Made by a program: the position numbers and the translations under genes. A stretch of DNA of 64,000 nt, taken from NCBI RefSeq assembly GCF_040448305.1, contig NZ_CP148752.1, forward strand, positions 3,162,001 to 3,226,000, in the 5' to 3' direction. Below, in pieces: positions 26,412 to 35,352 of the stretch. Below the pieces are notes generated by a model, which ran no database searches, was not told the DNA's origin, and saw nothing but the letters and a program-made list of their open reading frames with translations. Source of the stretch: Pseudomonas fluorescens. Lineage in GTDB: Bacteria; Pseudomonadota; Gammaproteobacteria; Pseudomonadales; Pseudomonadaceae. The first letter of the stretch is position 1. Every line of letters begins with the position of its first letter.

Positions 26412-26505
26412 CAAGGCACTGCCATTTCCCCCCGAAAAAAAGTGAGGTTCCCCACATGTGGGGGCACCCCACGGAGAAAGACCGATACCGGCAATCGCGT
26501 AGTTG

Positions 26506-26844
26506 CTACTCAAGCAACTGATCAATCAACACCGCATTGGTGTAGATCAAGCTGCCGTCACTCGCTCGGTGTCCGACCAGATGGAACTGTCCGCGTTCGT
26601 GCTGCAGATAGACACGCATCTGGCAGTCGGACAAGGGCGCGTATCCCTCGGGCATGATCAGATCCATCGAGTCCATATCGACATCGACCATGGCTTCAGG
26701 CTCGTGAGTCTTCTGCAAGCGCTCTTCGGCCTCCTCCAGACGGACATGGAGAGGTCCGTCGACGTAGAAATGGACTTCCCCCATCGGGGTGGACTTTTGG
26801 GCGCCGCTGGTTTTGCACCAGCCTTCGATCGTCAGTGCACTCAT
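26506..26844 (-). CDS. Conserved-looking protein of unknown function
   Basis: 112 residues, soluble, acidic in the middle (EPEAMVDVDMDSMDLIMPEG), starting with SALTIEGWCKTSG. GGGAGGT lies seven bases before ATG 26844. The regular strand-helix pattern, with a YVDGPLHVRLEEAEERL stretch, looks like a folded domain, but no family was recognised. It is divergent from the cytochrome oxidase cluster that starts 315 bp away. Confidence 0.55.
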   Translation of the reverse strand: MSALTIEGWCKTSGAQKSTPMGEVHFYVDGPLHVRLEEAEERLQKTHEPEAMVDVDMDSMDLIMPEGYAPLSDCQMRVYLQHERGQFHLVGHRASDGSLIYTNAVLIDQLLE

Positions 26845-27159
26845 GACGAAACCTCCCATGTGGATTGTTGGACTCTGTAGCAATCGTCTCTGCTCAATGC
26901 CATTACATATGTTTGATGACTACATCAGGGCAGGGTTCGTCTTTTGGCGCCGTTTCTGGCCGATCTCTGCCGTCCGTCATCAGAAATTCAGTATAGCTGG
27001 CCGCCGGGCCTCGCTTGCCGACCTCGCGGTACAAGCCGATGGCTCTATACTTCTTACTGACTTTGCCGCCCGGATGGGTGGTATTTGTCAGCCCTGCTTG
27101 GACGTCAGTGGCGATGCTTTTGCATAACCAATGAACAACAGGAATAGGATGAAGAGGAA
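26845..27159. other. Intergenic region upstream of the oxidase cluster
   Basis: Contains open frames on both strands with no ribosome site; the minus-strand frame from about 27172 would need a TTG start inside the oxidase gene. Promoters for the divergent genes are expected here. A GGAAAT motif lies just before 27160. Confidence 0.45.
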
Positions 27160-28632
27160 ATGGCAATAGCAATTATCCTGATACTAATCGTTATTGCATC
27201 CGTGCTATTCCACATACTAGCGCCTTGGCAGGCGACACCGGCAGCATCCAACTGGGGGTCCATAGACACCACCCTGTTCATCACCCTGATCATTAGCGGA
27301 ATATTTTTCATTGCCATCACGGTATTCATGGCGGTAGCGGTGATGCGCTATCGTCACAAGGAAGGTTCCAGGGCGGCCTACCAGCCAGAAAATAAAAAGC
27401 TGGAATTATGGTTGATTATCATTACTTCGGTAGGTATTGCCGGAATGTTGGCGCCAGGCCTGGTTGTCTACAACGATTTCATCCGGGTGCCTAAAGATGC
27501 CTACGAACTTGAAGTGGTCGCCCAGCAGTGGCAGTGGGCCTTTCGTTTTCCCGGCCAGGACGGGAAGTTGGGCAAGTCGGATATCAAGCTTGTTGATTCC
27601 GCCAATCCCCTCGGTGTTGATCCCAAGGATCCTGCCGGGCAGGACGATGTGCTTGTAATGAATAATGAAGTTCGCCTTCCGCTCGATCGGCCAGTGAAAG
27701 TCTTGTTGCGCGCTAAAGATGTTCTGCACGATTTCTATGTACCGCAAATTCGCAGCAAGATGGATATGGTGCCAGGGATGGTGTCGTACTTTTGGTTTAC
27801 ACCGACTAAAACCGGAAAATACGAAGTCCTTTGCGCTGAATTCTGTGGTGTAGGTCATTACAACATGCGCGGCCATATGATCGTGGAAGAGCAGGGCGTC
27901 TTCGATCAATGGCTAAAAGGCCAGCCTACTTTTGCGCAGACACTGACCACAGCTGCCAAACCCGTTCGAGACAGCGTGCTGGAAAAAGGCCGCCAGTTGG
28001 TCGAACAGTACGGCTGCAAGGCCTGCCATAGCCAGGATGGCAGTGCCAGTCTCGGCCCGGGATGGAAGGATTTGTACGGCCGCACTGAACAGCTTGCCGA
28101 TGGCACCAGTGTGCTGGTCGATGAGGCCTACCTGAAAGAGTCGATCCTCGATCCGAAGGCCCGACTGGTACAGGGCTATCCGCCGGTCATGGTGGCCTAT
28201 ACTCTCAAGGACGATGAACTGGGTGCCGTCATCGCCCTGATCAAATCACTGGGTGCTGCGGGGCAAGACGACGAACCTTCGACCGGCGAAGCGTCGAGCC
28301 CGGGTGAAGACCTGGTGGCGCAGGGACAGCGACTGGCCGGGTCGCTTGGCTGTCTGGCCTGCCACAGTGTCGATGGCAACAAGGGCGTCGGCCCCAGCTG
28401 GCAGGGCCTGTATGGCAAGACGCAAACCCTTGCCGACGATACGAGCGTAAAGGTCGATGAGGGCTATATCAAAGAATCGGTTCTTCATCCTAATGCCAAA
28501 ATCGTCAAGGGCTATGCAGCCGTCATGCCGGCCTTGGCTCCGAGTGACGAGGAGCTGAATGCACTGATCGCTTTTATCAAATCCAAAGCGAATGCTGACG
28601 CTGATGCGAACAAGGCGGAGCCAGGGAAGTAG
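27160..28632 (+). CDS. coxB: Cytochrome c oxidase subunit II with two fused cytochrome c domains
   Basis: 490 residues. Three N-terminal hydrophobic segments (about 1-20, 40-62, 80-100) lead to a cupredoxin domain with the complete CuA ligand set H190, C225, C229, H233 and M236 (CAEFCGVGHYNM). Two class I cytochrome c domains follow, with CKACH at 286-290 and CLACH at 398-402 and distal methionines in YPPVM and YAAVM. Standard caa3 enzymes carry one such domain; two is unusual. It receives electrons from periplasmic donors and passes them to subunit I. First gene of a five-gene cluster. Confidence 0.9.
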   Translation: MAIAIILILIVIASVLFHILAPWQATPAASNWGSIDTTLFITLIISGIFFIAITVFMAVAVMRYRHKEGSRAAYQPENKKLELWLIIITSVGIAGMLAPGLVVYNDFIRVPKDAYELEVVAQQWQWAFRFPGQDGKLGKSDIKLVDSANPLGVDPKDPAGQDDVLVMNNEVRLPLDRPVKVLLRAKDVLHDFYVPQIRSKMDMVPGMVSYFWFTPTKTGKYEVLCAEFCGVGHYNMRGHMIVEEQGVFDQWLKGQPTFAQTLTTAAKPVRDSVLEKGRQLVEQYGCKACHSQDGSASLGPGWKDLYGRTEQLADGTSVLVDEAYLKESILDPKARLVQGYPPVMVAYTLKDDELGAVIALIKSLGAAGQDDEPSTGEASSPGEDLVAQGQRLAGSLGCLACHSVDGNKGVGPSWQGLYGKTQTLADDTSVKVDEGYIKESVLHPNAKIVKGYAAVMPALAPSDEELNALIAFIKSKANADADANKAEPGK

Positions 28633-28681
28633 CCGTAAAACAGCCAGGAATACACTGAAACTTCGGCAGGAGGATGACGTG

Positions 28682-30454
28682 ATGGCCTATGCGGAGCAAG
28701 CCGAAACAGAGGCACTGCACGAGCCTAAAAGCTTCCTGACCAAATATATCTGGAGTCAGGACCACAAGGTCATAGCCATTCAATATTCCTTGACGGCTTT
28801 ATTCGTGGGTCTTATCGCCGTGGTGTTGTCCGGCTTGATGCGCATGCAGATAGGCTTCCCCGGTAGTTTGGCGTTCATGGACGCCAGTGCTTACTATCAG
28901 GCGATGACCATGCACGGCATGATCATGGTCATTTACTTGCTGACGGCCTTGTTTCTGGGGGGCTTCGGCAACTATCTGATCCCGTTGATGGTGGGCGCCC
29001 GCGACATGGTCTTCCCCTACGTCAACATGCTCAGCTACTGGTTTTACCTGGTGGCGGTACTGGTGTTGCTCAGCAGTTTTTTTGTCCCTGGCGGCCCCAC
29101 AGGTTCCGGCTGGACGCTCTATCCGCCACAGTCCATTACTCAGGGAACACCGGGGGTCGAGTGGGGCATTGTCCTGATGCTCGTCTCACTGGCGATTTTT
29201 ATTGTCGCGGCCACCATGGGCGGGTTGAACTACGTCACCACGGTGTTGCAGGCGCGCACGCACGGCATGACCTTGTTTCGCATGCCGCTCTCGGTATGGG
29301 GCATCTTCATGGCCTCGATCATGGCCTTGCTGGCCTTCCCGGCGTTGTTTGTCAGTGCGGTCATGATGCTGTTCGACAAGCTGTTGGGGACCAGCTTCTT
29401 CATGCCGGCGATGATCTCGCTGGGGCAGCAGCTCGATCACCAGGGTGGCAGCCCGATATTGTTCCAGCACCTGTTCTGGTTCTTCGGCCACCCGGAGGTC
29501 TACATCGTTGCTCTCCCTGCGTTTGGTCTGGTCTCTGACTTGATCAGTACGCATGCGCGTAAAAATATCTTCGGCTACCGAATGATGGTGTGGGCCATTA
29601 TTGCGATTGGCGTACTCAGCTTCGTGGTCTGGGCGCACCATATGTATGTCAGCGGAATGAACCCGTACTTTGGCTTTTTCTTCGCCGTCACCACCTTGGT
29701 CATCGCAGTGCCGACCGCGCTGAAAGTCTACAACTGGGTGCTGACCCTGTGGCGCGGCGATATCCATCTGACCGTGCCGATGCTGTTTGCCCTGGCCTTT
29801 ATCGTCACCTTCCTGGTCGGCGGTCTGACCGGGTTGTTTCTCGGCAATGTGATCGTGGATATACCGCTCTCGGACACCTATTTCGTCGTGGCCCATTTTC
29901 ATATGGTCATGGGGGTCGCCCCGGTACTGGTGGTGTTCGGCGGCATTTATCACTGGTTCCCGAAAGTCACCGGGCGCATGTTGAACGACACCCTGGGCAA
30001 GCTGCATTTCTGGATTACCTTTCTGGGCACCTACGCCATCTTCTTCCCCATGCACTACCTGGGTTTCCAGGGCATGCCACGCCGCTACTACGCCTATGAA
30101 AACTACGCGTTCATCCCGCAGTCGGCGCAAGACTTGAATGCCTTCATTACGGTGATCGCATTGACCGTCGGCGTTTCCCAATTGCTGTTCGTGTTCAACC
30201 TGGCCTGGAGTACATTCAAGGGCAAACCCGCAGGCAGTAATCCCTGGAGCGCGGCCAGCCTGGAATGGCAAACGCCGAACACCCCACCGAAACACGGTAA
30301 CTGGGGAGAGAGGTTGCCGGTCGTGCATCGCTGGGCCTATGACTACAGTGTGCCGGGGATAGAGCAGGATTTCGTGCCGCAAACGGTCTCCGCCGAGGAG
30401 CTGGAGCACATGCGGCAACTCAGTGCCGGAACCAAGGCGGACATCAAGACATGA
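28682..30454 (+). CDS. coxA: Cytochrome c oxidase subunit I (heme-copper oxidase)
   Basis: 590 residues with twelve or so membrane helices. Heme and copper ligands are visible: MTMHGMIM (low-spin heme), FGHPEVYI (CuB His with the cross-linked Tyr), WAHHMYVSG (two CuB His) and VAHFHMVMG (both hemes). The GHPEVY motif marks an A-type oxygen reductase that pumps protons. AGGAGG precedes the start; GTG 28679 or ATG 28682 could be used. The stop overlaps the next ATG (ATGA). The enzyme reduces O2 to water at the inner membrane. Confidence 0.93.
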   Translation: MAYAEQAETEALHEPKSFLTKYIWSQDHKVIAIQYSLTALFVGLIAVVLSGLMRMQIGFPGSLAFMDASAYYQAMTMHGMIMVIYLLTALFLGGFGNYLIPLMVGARDMVFPYVNMLSYWFYLVAVLVLLSSFFVPGGPTGSGWTLYPPQSITQGTPGVEWGIVLMLVSLAIFIVAATMGGLNYVTTVLQARTHGMTLFRMPLSVWGIFMASIMALLAFPALFVSAVMMLFDKLLGTSFFMPAMISLGQQLDHQGGSPILFQHLFWFFGHPEVYIVALPAFGLVSDLISTHARKNIFGYRMMVWAIIAIGVLSFVVWAHHMYVSGMNPYFGFFFAVTTLVIAVPTALKVYNWVLTLWRGDIHLTVPMLFALAFIVTFLVGGLTGLFLGNVIVDIPLSDTYFVVAHFHMVMGVAPVLVVFGGIYHWFPKVTGRMLNDTLGKLHFWITFLGTYAIFFPMHYLGFQGMPRRYYAYENYAFIPQSAQDLNAFITVIALTVGVSQLLFVFNLAWSTFKGKPAGSNPWSAASLEWQTPNTPPKHGNWGERLPVVHRWAYDYSVPGIEQDFVPQTVSAEELEHMRQLSAGTKADIKT

Positions 30455-31143
30455 ACAGGCTGCTATTGAGAAACGCCGACGGCGCTGATCCCGGTGGCAG
30501 CTGGAGTCGCGACCCTGAGGGTATTCACGCCGCCGAGGATGCCGATAGAAGGCAAACTGCAAGGGTAGGCCTGCGCTTGTTTCTGGTGGTGGTGAGTTCG
30601 TTATTCTTCCTCTTCCTGATCGCCTTTATTGCGCGTTCTCAAATGGTCGACTGGCTACCCCTGACAGAGCCTTTGGCGCCGTTAGGCAATCTCCGGCCGC
30701 TATGGCTGAATTCGGCTTTCCTGGTGTTGAGTTGCATCGCACTGCAGTGCTCGCGTATGGCCGCCCGAAAGGCTCGCCCGGGCGCAACTGTCATTGGTTT
30801 TGCATTGGGGGGTGTCTTTGCCATTGCCTTTCTGGCGGGGCAACTCTGGGTCTGGCAGCAGTTTGTCGCCTGGGGCTACTTTGTCGCCAGCAATCCGGCC
30901 AACAGTTTCTTCTACCTGTTGACCGGCCTGCATGGGTTCCACCTGCTGGGCGGGCTGATCGCCTGGTGCTGGATCGTCGCCAGATTTCTGCGTCATGTGC
31001 CACTGGCGCAACTTGGCGCCAGCGTAGAGCTCTGTGCCATCTATTGGCATTACTTGCTGGGCCTTTGGTTCGTGCTATTCGCGCTGCTGGCCAGCACGCC
31101 GCAAACCTATGAAGCCATCGCCAGATTCTGCGGCCTGAGGTGA
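30451..31143 (+). CDS. Subunit III-like oxidase protein (first of two)
   Basis: 230 residues; a charged N-terminus of about 40 residues precedes five membrane helices with COX3-type motifs FYLLTGLHGFHLLGG and IYWHYLLGLW. The ATG overlaps the stop of subunit I (ATGA), so the two are translated together. It differs from the next gene, also COX3-like, mostly in the first helix and the N-terminal extension. It could be a true subunit III or a paralogue needed for assembly. Confidence 0.75.
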   Translation: MNRLLLRNADGADPGGSWSRDPEGIHAAEDADRRQTARVGLRLFLVVVSSLFFLFLIAFIARSQMVDWLPLTEPLAPLGNLRPLWLNSAFLVLSCIALQCSRMAARKARPGATVIGFALGGVFAIAFLAGQLWVWQQFVAWGYFVASNPANSFFYLLTGLHGFHLLGGLIAWCWIVARFLRHVPLAQLGASVELCAIYWHYLLGLWFVLFALLASTPQTYEAIARFCGLR

Positions 31144-31149
31144 ACAGCC

Positions 31150-31863
31150 ATGGCATTGCACTCACAAGCCCAAGTCGAATCCAGTACATCCAATCCACCA
31201 GGTTCGCCGCCTGCACCGGGATGGCAGGGCATCGCCAGCGACTGGTCCTCGGATAAAGAGGCCTTCAAGCAGGTGCCTTGGGGCAAGGCGATGATGTGGA
31301 TATTCCTGCTCAGCGATACGTTTATATTCACCTGTTTCCTGACCGGCTACATGTCGGTACGCATGACCATCACCAGCGCCTGGCCGAACCCCAGTGAAGT
31401 GTTCGCATTGACGATCGGCGGCAGGGAAATCCCGCTTATTCTGATCGCCATCATGACCTTTGTGCTGATCAGTAGCAGCGGCACCATGGCCATGGCCGTC
31501 AATTTCGCCTATCGCCGTAATCGCGCGAAAACCACGGCCCTGATGCTGGCCACCGCTGCCTTGGGTGTGACATTCGTCGGCATGCAGGCATTTGAATGGA
31601 CCAAGCTCATCGCAGAAGGGGTGCGTCCCTGGGGGAACCCCATGGGGGCGGCGCAATTTGGTGCCAGCTTTTTCATGATTACCGGTTTTCACGGACTGCA
31701 TGTGTCAATCGGCGCCCTCTACCTCAGCATTGTGGCGCTGAAAGTATGGCGCGGAGATTATGAGCGCTCCGGAAACTATCAGAACGTCGAGATAGCCGGG
31801 CTTTACTGGCACTTCGTGGATTTGGTGTGGGTATTTATTTTTGCATTCTTCTATTTATGGTAG
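31150..31863 (+). CDS. Cytochrome c oxidase subunit III
   Basis: 237 residues with five membrane helices and the subunit III signature: TGFHGLHVSIGALYL and GLYWHFVDLVWVFIF. GGCAAGGCGATGATGWIFLLSD-type first helix text (KAMMWIFLLSDTFIF) matches caa3/ba-type COX3. It starts six bases after the previous stop. Subunit III stabilises the proton-pumping core. The presence of two related proteins in tandem is unusual. Confidence 0.85.
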   Translation: MALHSQAQVESSTSNPPGSPPAPGWQGIASDWSSDKEAFKQVPWGKAMMWIFLLSDTFIFTCFLTGYMSVRMTITSAWPNPSEVFALTIGGREIPLILIAIMTFVLISSSGTMAMAVNFAYRRNRAKTTALMLATAALGVTFVGMQAFEWTKLIAEGVRPWGNPMGAAQFGASFFMITGFHGLHVSIGALYLSIVALKVWRGDYERSGNYQNVEIAGLYWHFVDLVWVFIFAFFYLW

Positions 31864-31876
31864 AGGAGCACGGGTG

Positions 31877-32194
31877 ATGGCACATGCTCAGGGTCAGCAA
31901 CATCCAATCAGTTTGTATCTTAAAATCTGGGGGCTGTTATTCGTCCTCAGCACGCTGTCGTACCTTGTCGACTATTTCCACTTCCATGGCTACCTTCGGT
32001 GGTCCCTGATTATCACTTTCATGTTGTTGAAGGCAGGTTTGATTGTCTCCATCTTCATGCATATGGCCTGGGAGCGCCTGGCGTTGGTCTACGCCATACT
32101 GGTCCCGCCTTTGTGTTTACTGGTGCTCATCGGGCTGATGGCCACCGAGGCAGACTATATTTTCCTCAGCAGGGGCATTTTCTTTGGCCAGTAA
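31877..32194 (+). CDS. Cytochrome c oxidase subunit IV (prokaryotic type)
   Basis: 105 residues with three hydrophobic helices (about 13-33, 41-60, 64-85) and the KIWGLLFVLSTLSYLVDYF start and KAGLIVSIFMHMAWE core of the small COX4_pro family found in caa3 and cbo-type operons. It follows subunit III by 13 bases. It completes the cluster; no assembly genes (SURF1, Cox11, CtaB) are present, so it must rely on those elsewhere. Confidence 0.8.
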   Translation: MAHAQGQQHPISLYLKIWGLLFVLSTLSYLVDYFHFHGYLRWSLIITFMLLKAGLIVSIFMHMAWERLALVYAILVPPLCLLVLIGLMATEADYIFLSRGIFFGQ

Positions 32195-32226
32195 GCAGCT
32201 TTCGGATGGCCTTGAGTCTCCAGGCA

Positions 32227-32787
32227 CTAACCCGATATCACTCGCTTGAACTGATGCCATTTGTGCTGCCAAGCCACTGTCCAGTGGGGGGCTGCTGCTC
32301 CCGTGCCAGCGATCTTCAGTTTTGGATGCTGTTTGATTACCTGGTCCAGTACCGATTCTTGATCCGGTTCAACATCCACGAAGAAGATATGTTTGCCTTC
32401 TTTTACCACCTGCTTGAAATTGCGGAAGTGTGTGTTCGGCACCTGGAACCCAAAAAAGCCGCCTTCCCAGATGCAGAAGCCCAATACAACAATGGCAAGG
32501 AAGATGAAAGGCATCCAGCCTGCGGCGGACTCGGTCCAACCCATCCAATAGGCGCCACCCAGCACCAGCGCCGCGAGTGGCACACCGACCACCGCACCAA
32601 TCTCACCAGAGTGAACAGCATCCTGTTCCATTAACGAGTTGACCTCGTGGAGGTGATGTTCTTCTACATCAGCAACTTTTTCACTGAGTACATGAATCTG
32701 TTCGGAATTGATGCCGCTGGCTTCCAATTCATTTTCAACGTTTTCAAGATCGTTGAGATTGTCACTGATGTAATAGTGTCGGTTCAT
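32227..32787 (-). CDS. Predicted membrane stress protein
   Basis: 186 residues: an N-terminal cytoplasmic domain (MNRHYYISDNLNDLENVENELEASG-type, about 1-65) like the ferredoxin-fold of general stress protein 17M/YflT relatives, two membrane helices (about 70-90 and 97-115) and a C-terminal soluble domain. Pseudomonas relatives are loosely annotated as NAD/FAD-utilising or magnesium-transport proteins without evidence. GGGAGGTG precedes ATG 32787. Convergent with the oxidase cluster. Confidence 0.6.
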   Translation of the reverse strand: MNRHYYISDNLNDLENVENELEASGINSEQIHVLSEKVADVEEHHLHEVNSLMEQDAVHSGEIGAVVGVPLAALVLGGAYWMGWTESAAGWMPFIFLAIVVLGFCIWEGGFFGFQVPNTHFRNFKQVVKEGKHIFFVDVEPDQESVLDQVIKQHPKLKIAGTGAAAPHWTVAWQHKWHQFKRVISG

Positions 32788-32921
32788 GCCACACCTCCCA
32801 TCTCGTGTTTGCTGTAGACCTCCTCTGTCCGGCAGCACTCGGTATTTGTACCCTTGGGAACGTTGCACACTTCATGCAATCTGAAAAAAAGTATAGCACT
32901 CACCACCCTGCGGATCGGTCG

Positions 32922-33212
32922 TTAGTTGATCTGCACAATGACCGGACCTTCCGTTACGATCGGCGGGTTCGCGTGGATATTCGAGGTGTTTTTCTGAATC
33001 CAGTCACGCGCGACTTTCATGCTCGCATCACTGCCGGCCTTGTCCGTGCAAACAGTGATTGACGTACCACCATCACCGGTATTCAGCAGTGTGTAGCTTA
33101 CCAGGCCAGGCACTGTCCGCAGGGTCGCTTCGACGTCGACTTTGCGCTCTTCCAGAAGCTCGAAAAGCTGCTTTGCTCCAGTACCCAGGTAGGTTCTTAT
33201 AACCGCATACAT
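32922..33212 (-). CDS. Small dimeric alpha/beta-barrel (ABM-like) protein
   Basis: 96 residues with strand-helix-strand order (MYAVIRTYLG, LFELLEERKVDVEATLRTVPGLVSY, then GTSITVCTDK) like the antibiotic-biosynthesis-monooxygenase or EthD-type fold. Active-site residues were not identified, so no reaction is proposed. GGAGAC precedes the ATG. It lies upstream of, and in the same direction as, the stress protein gene and may be expressed with it. Confidence 0.6.
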   Translation of the reverse strand: MYAVIRTYLGTGAKQLFELLEERKVDVEATLRTVPGLVSYTLLNTGDGGTSITVCTDKAGSDASMKVARDWIQKNTSNIHANPPIVTEGPVIVQIN

Positions 33213-33369
33213 AGTCGTCTCCTTTGGGAGTACCGTCGCCCTGATTTATTAAGCTTAGCCAAACGCCGGCGACAATCGAAATGCAACGACCACCGGCCAC
33301 TCTCGGCCGATTTCTGCCTGTCAGCAAAGGCAGAAATCAGCCCATTGCAAACATCAAAATAACCTGGCG

Positions 33370-34182
33370 CTAACTGAACCTCGCACGCTGGCGCAACTGC
33401 GCCGGACTCACCCCAAGGCGTTGCTTGAAGGTGGTCGCCATGTGCGCCTGTGAATTGAAACCGCAGGCGTAGGCGATCTCCGTCAGCGTGGCAGTCGAAT
33501 CGCGCATCAAGGCACGGGCCTTGGCGAGGCGTCGGTCGATCAGGTAACTGTGCGGACTTTTGCCGGTAGCGTTTTTGAATGCCCGCATGAAATATCCTTC
33601 GGACAATCCAAGCAACCCCGCCATCGCCGGTACGCTCAAGGGGCCATCGAGGCCTGCATCAATGAACTCATCGAGCAAGCGCATCCGGTTGCCGGTTATC
33701 GAGCCATGGGGTGCTGTCGACACGGCTTCGCTACCCGTCGCCCGCTCGGACAATGCGAGTGCCCAGGCTTCCCAATCGTCCTCCACAGAGGCCAGCAACA
33801 GCGCGGCACGCATTCGCTGTGCGAGGGCAGTGGCCTGCCGATCGATACGATTGTTGAAGGCACGATCCCCCACCAACGCCATACCGTCGGTGCGCATCAC
33901 CCGCAGGTATTCACCGCCCTGGGGTGATTCGGACAGCACGTCACACCCGGCGGGGACAAACGCCAGGCCGTTGGGCACGGCATCGAAGGGGCGTATTCGG
34001 TCACTGCCGATGGCGTGCAGGCCTCGCTGGCTGTCGAAGGCGAAGCCGATTCCTGCCTGGGTCGCGACATATCGGGTCGCGTAGGCGCAGCCGGGGAGTA
34101 ATTCGATTGCCCAAGGCCCGGCCTCGATACGGCGGACCGGTTCGGACAGAAGTGGTGGCGGCAGGCGATTTCGATGACTCAT
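33370..34182 (-). CDS. AraC-family regulator divergent from threonine dehydratase
   Basis: 270 residues: an N-terminal ligand domain and a C-terminal double helix-turn-helix with VPAMAGLLGLSEGYFMRAFK and LTEIAYACGFNSQAHMATTFK, ending in the PAQLR motif. Start chosen at ATG 34182; 34191 is also possible. It is divergent from the dehydratase gene at 34288 with a 105-bp gap, so control of that gene is likely. Confidence 0.8.
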   Translation of the reverse strand: MSHRNRLPPPLLSEPVRRIEAGPWAIELLPGCAYATRYVATQAGIGFAFDSQRGLHAIGSDRIRPFDAVPNGLAFVPAGCDVLSESPQGGEYLRVMRTDGMALVGDRAFNNRIDRQATALAQRMRAALLLASVEDDWEAWALALSERATGSEAVSTAPHGSITGNRMRLLDEFIDAGLDGPLSVPAMAGLLGLSEGYFMRAFKNATGKSPHSYLIDRRLAKARALMRDSTATLTEIAYACGFNSQAHMATTFKQRLGVSPAQLRQRARFS

Positions 34183-34287
34183 GGACACCATAGTAGTGAA
34201 GAGTGGGGGCAAAAGTCAGGTCAGTTTTCTGAAAGCCGGAACACTGCGCCCGTGTTCAGACTGGGCAAAATCTCAGGGGGACCACTC

Positions 34288-35244
34288 ATGCACAGACTGA
34301 CTCGCGACGATATCGAACAGGCCGCTCGCAGCGTTTACCAGGTCATGCCTGCCACCGCCCAGTACCCTTGGCCCTTGTTGGCTCAGCGGTTGGGTTGCAC
34401 GGTGTGGGTCAAGCACGAAAATCACACGCCTACCGGTGCCTTCAAGGTACGTGGTGGTATCACCTTCATGCACTGGCTCAAACGCGAGCACCCGGGCGCG
34501 AAGGGCATCGTCAGCGCTACCCGCGGCAACCATGGCCAGAGCCTGGCGCTGGCGGCTGGCGCATTGGGTTTGCGGGCGTTGATCGTCGTGCCGCAAGGTA
34601 ACTCGGTAGAAAAGAACAACGCCATGCGCGGCTTTGGCGCTGAAGTGGTCGAGTATGGCCGCGATTTCGATGATGCCCGTGAAGAGGCTGCCCGTCTTGC
34701 GCGCGTGCATGACCTGTTCCTGGTTCCGCCGTTTCACACCGAGCTGGTCAAAGGCGTCGCCACTTATGCGCTGGAGCTGTTCAACGCAGCGCCAGACCTG
34801 GATACCGTTTATGTGCCGATTGGCTGTGGATCGGGGATTTGCGGGGTGATCGCCGCTCGCGATGCGCTGGGTCTGGAAACACAGGTGGTTGGCGTGGTTT
34901 CCAGTGAGGCCCTGGCCGCTAAGTTATCGTTTGATGCTGGAGCAATACGCGAAACCGCCTCGGCCAACACCTTTGCCGACGGCCTTGCCGTGCGTAAGCC
35001 AATTCCTGAAGCCTTTGCTGTCTACGCGGCAGGTGCCGCGCGGATCGTATCGGTCAGCGATGACCAGATCGCCGAGGCCATGCGTGTGTATTACACCGAT
35101 ACCCACAACCTCGTCGAAGGGGCCGGTGCGGCGGCGCTGGCCGCGCTCATCGAGGAGCGTGAAGCCATGTCGGGAAGAAGGGTAGGGGTGATTCTATCCG
35201 GTGGGAACGTCGACAGATCGGTGTATGCGCGTGTAATAGCGTGA
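34288..35244 (+). CDS. PLP-dependent threonine/serine dehydratase
   Basis: 318 residues of fold type II. The cofactor lysine is K53 in TGAFKVRGG, the asparagine loop is SATRGNHGQS and the phosphate cup is CGSGICG. It lacks a C-terminal ACT regulatory domain, so it is the short catabolic or hydroxyectoine-degradation type (EutB-like) rather than the isoleucine-pathway enzyme. AGGGGACC precedes ATG 34288. It would deaminate threonine, serine or a hydroxy-amino acid to a 2-oxo acid. Confidence 0.8.
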   Translation: MHRLTRDDIEQAARSVYQVMPATAQYPWPLLAQRLGCTVWVKHENHTPTGAFKVRGGITFMHWLKREHPGAKGIVSATRGNHGQSLALAAGALGLRALIVVPQGNSVEKNNAMRGFGAEVVEYGRDFDDAREEAARLARVHDLFLVPPFHTELVKGVATYALELFNAAPDLDTVYVPIGCGSGICGVIAARDALGLETQVVGVVSSEALAAKLSFDAGAIRETASANTFADGLAVRKPIPEAFAVYAAGAARIVSVSDDQIAEAMRVYYTDTHNLVEGAGAAALAALIEEREAMSGRRVGVILSGGNVDRSVYARVIA

Positions 35245-35352
35245 AGGGGTGCCGTGAGAGCGACTGCTGATCGGGCGAAACAGCAGCTCCTGGCCCGCTG
35301 GATCACCGAGCTGCCGGCTTGAGCCCGGTCCGGGGTTTGTACGAGTCTTCGC

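Noticed and set aside
26903..27172. A minus-strand 89-codon frame before the oxidase cluster
   Set aside because: Needs a TTG start within the subunit II gene, has no ribosome site and matches no family.
29186..30562. A 458-codon minus-strand frame opposite cytochrome oxidase subunit I
   Set aside because: Shadow frame; the subunit I ligand motifs are all on the plus strand.
35255..35322. A short GTG-start frame of about 22 codons after the threonine dehydratase gene
   Set aside because: Too short and without a ribosome site or homology; it could be a gene remnant but cannot be supported.
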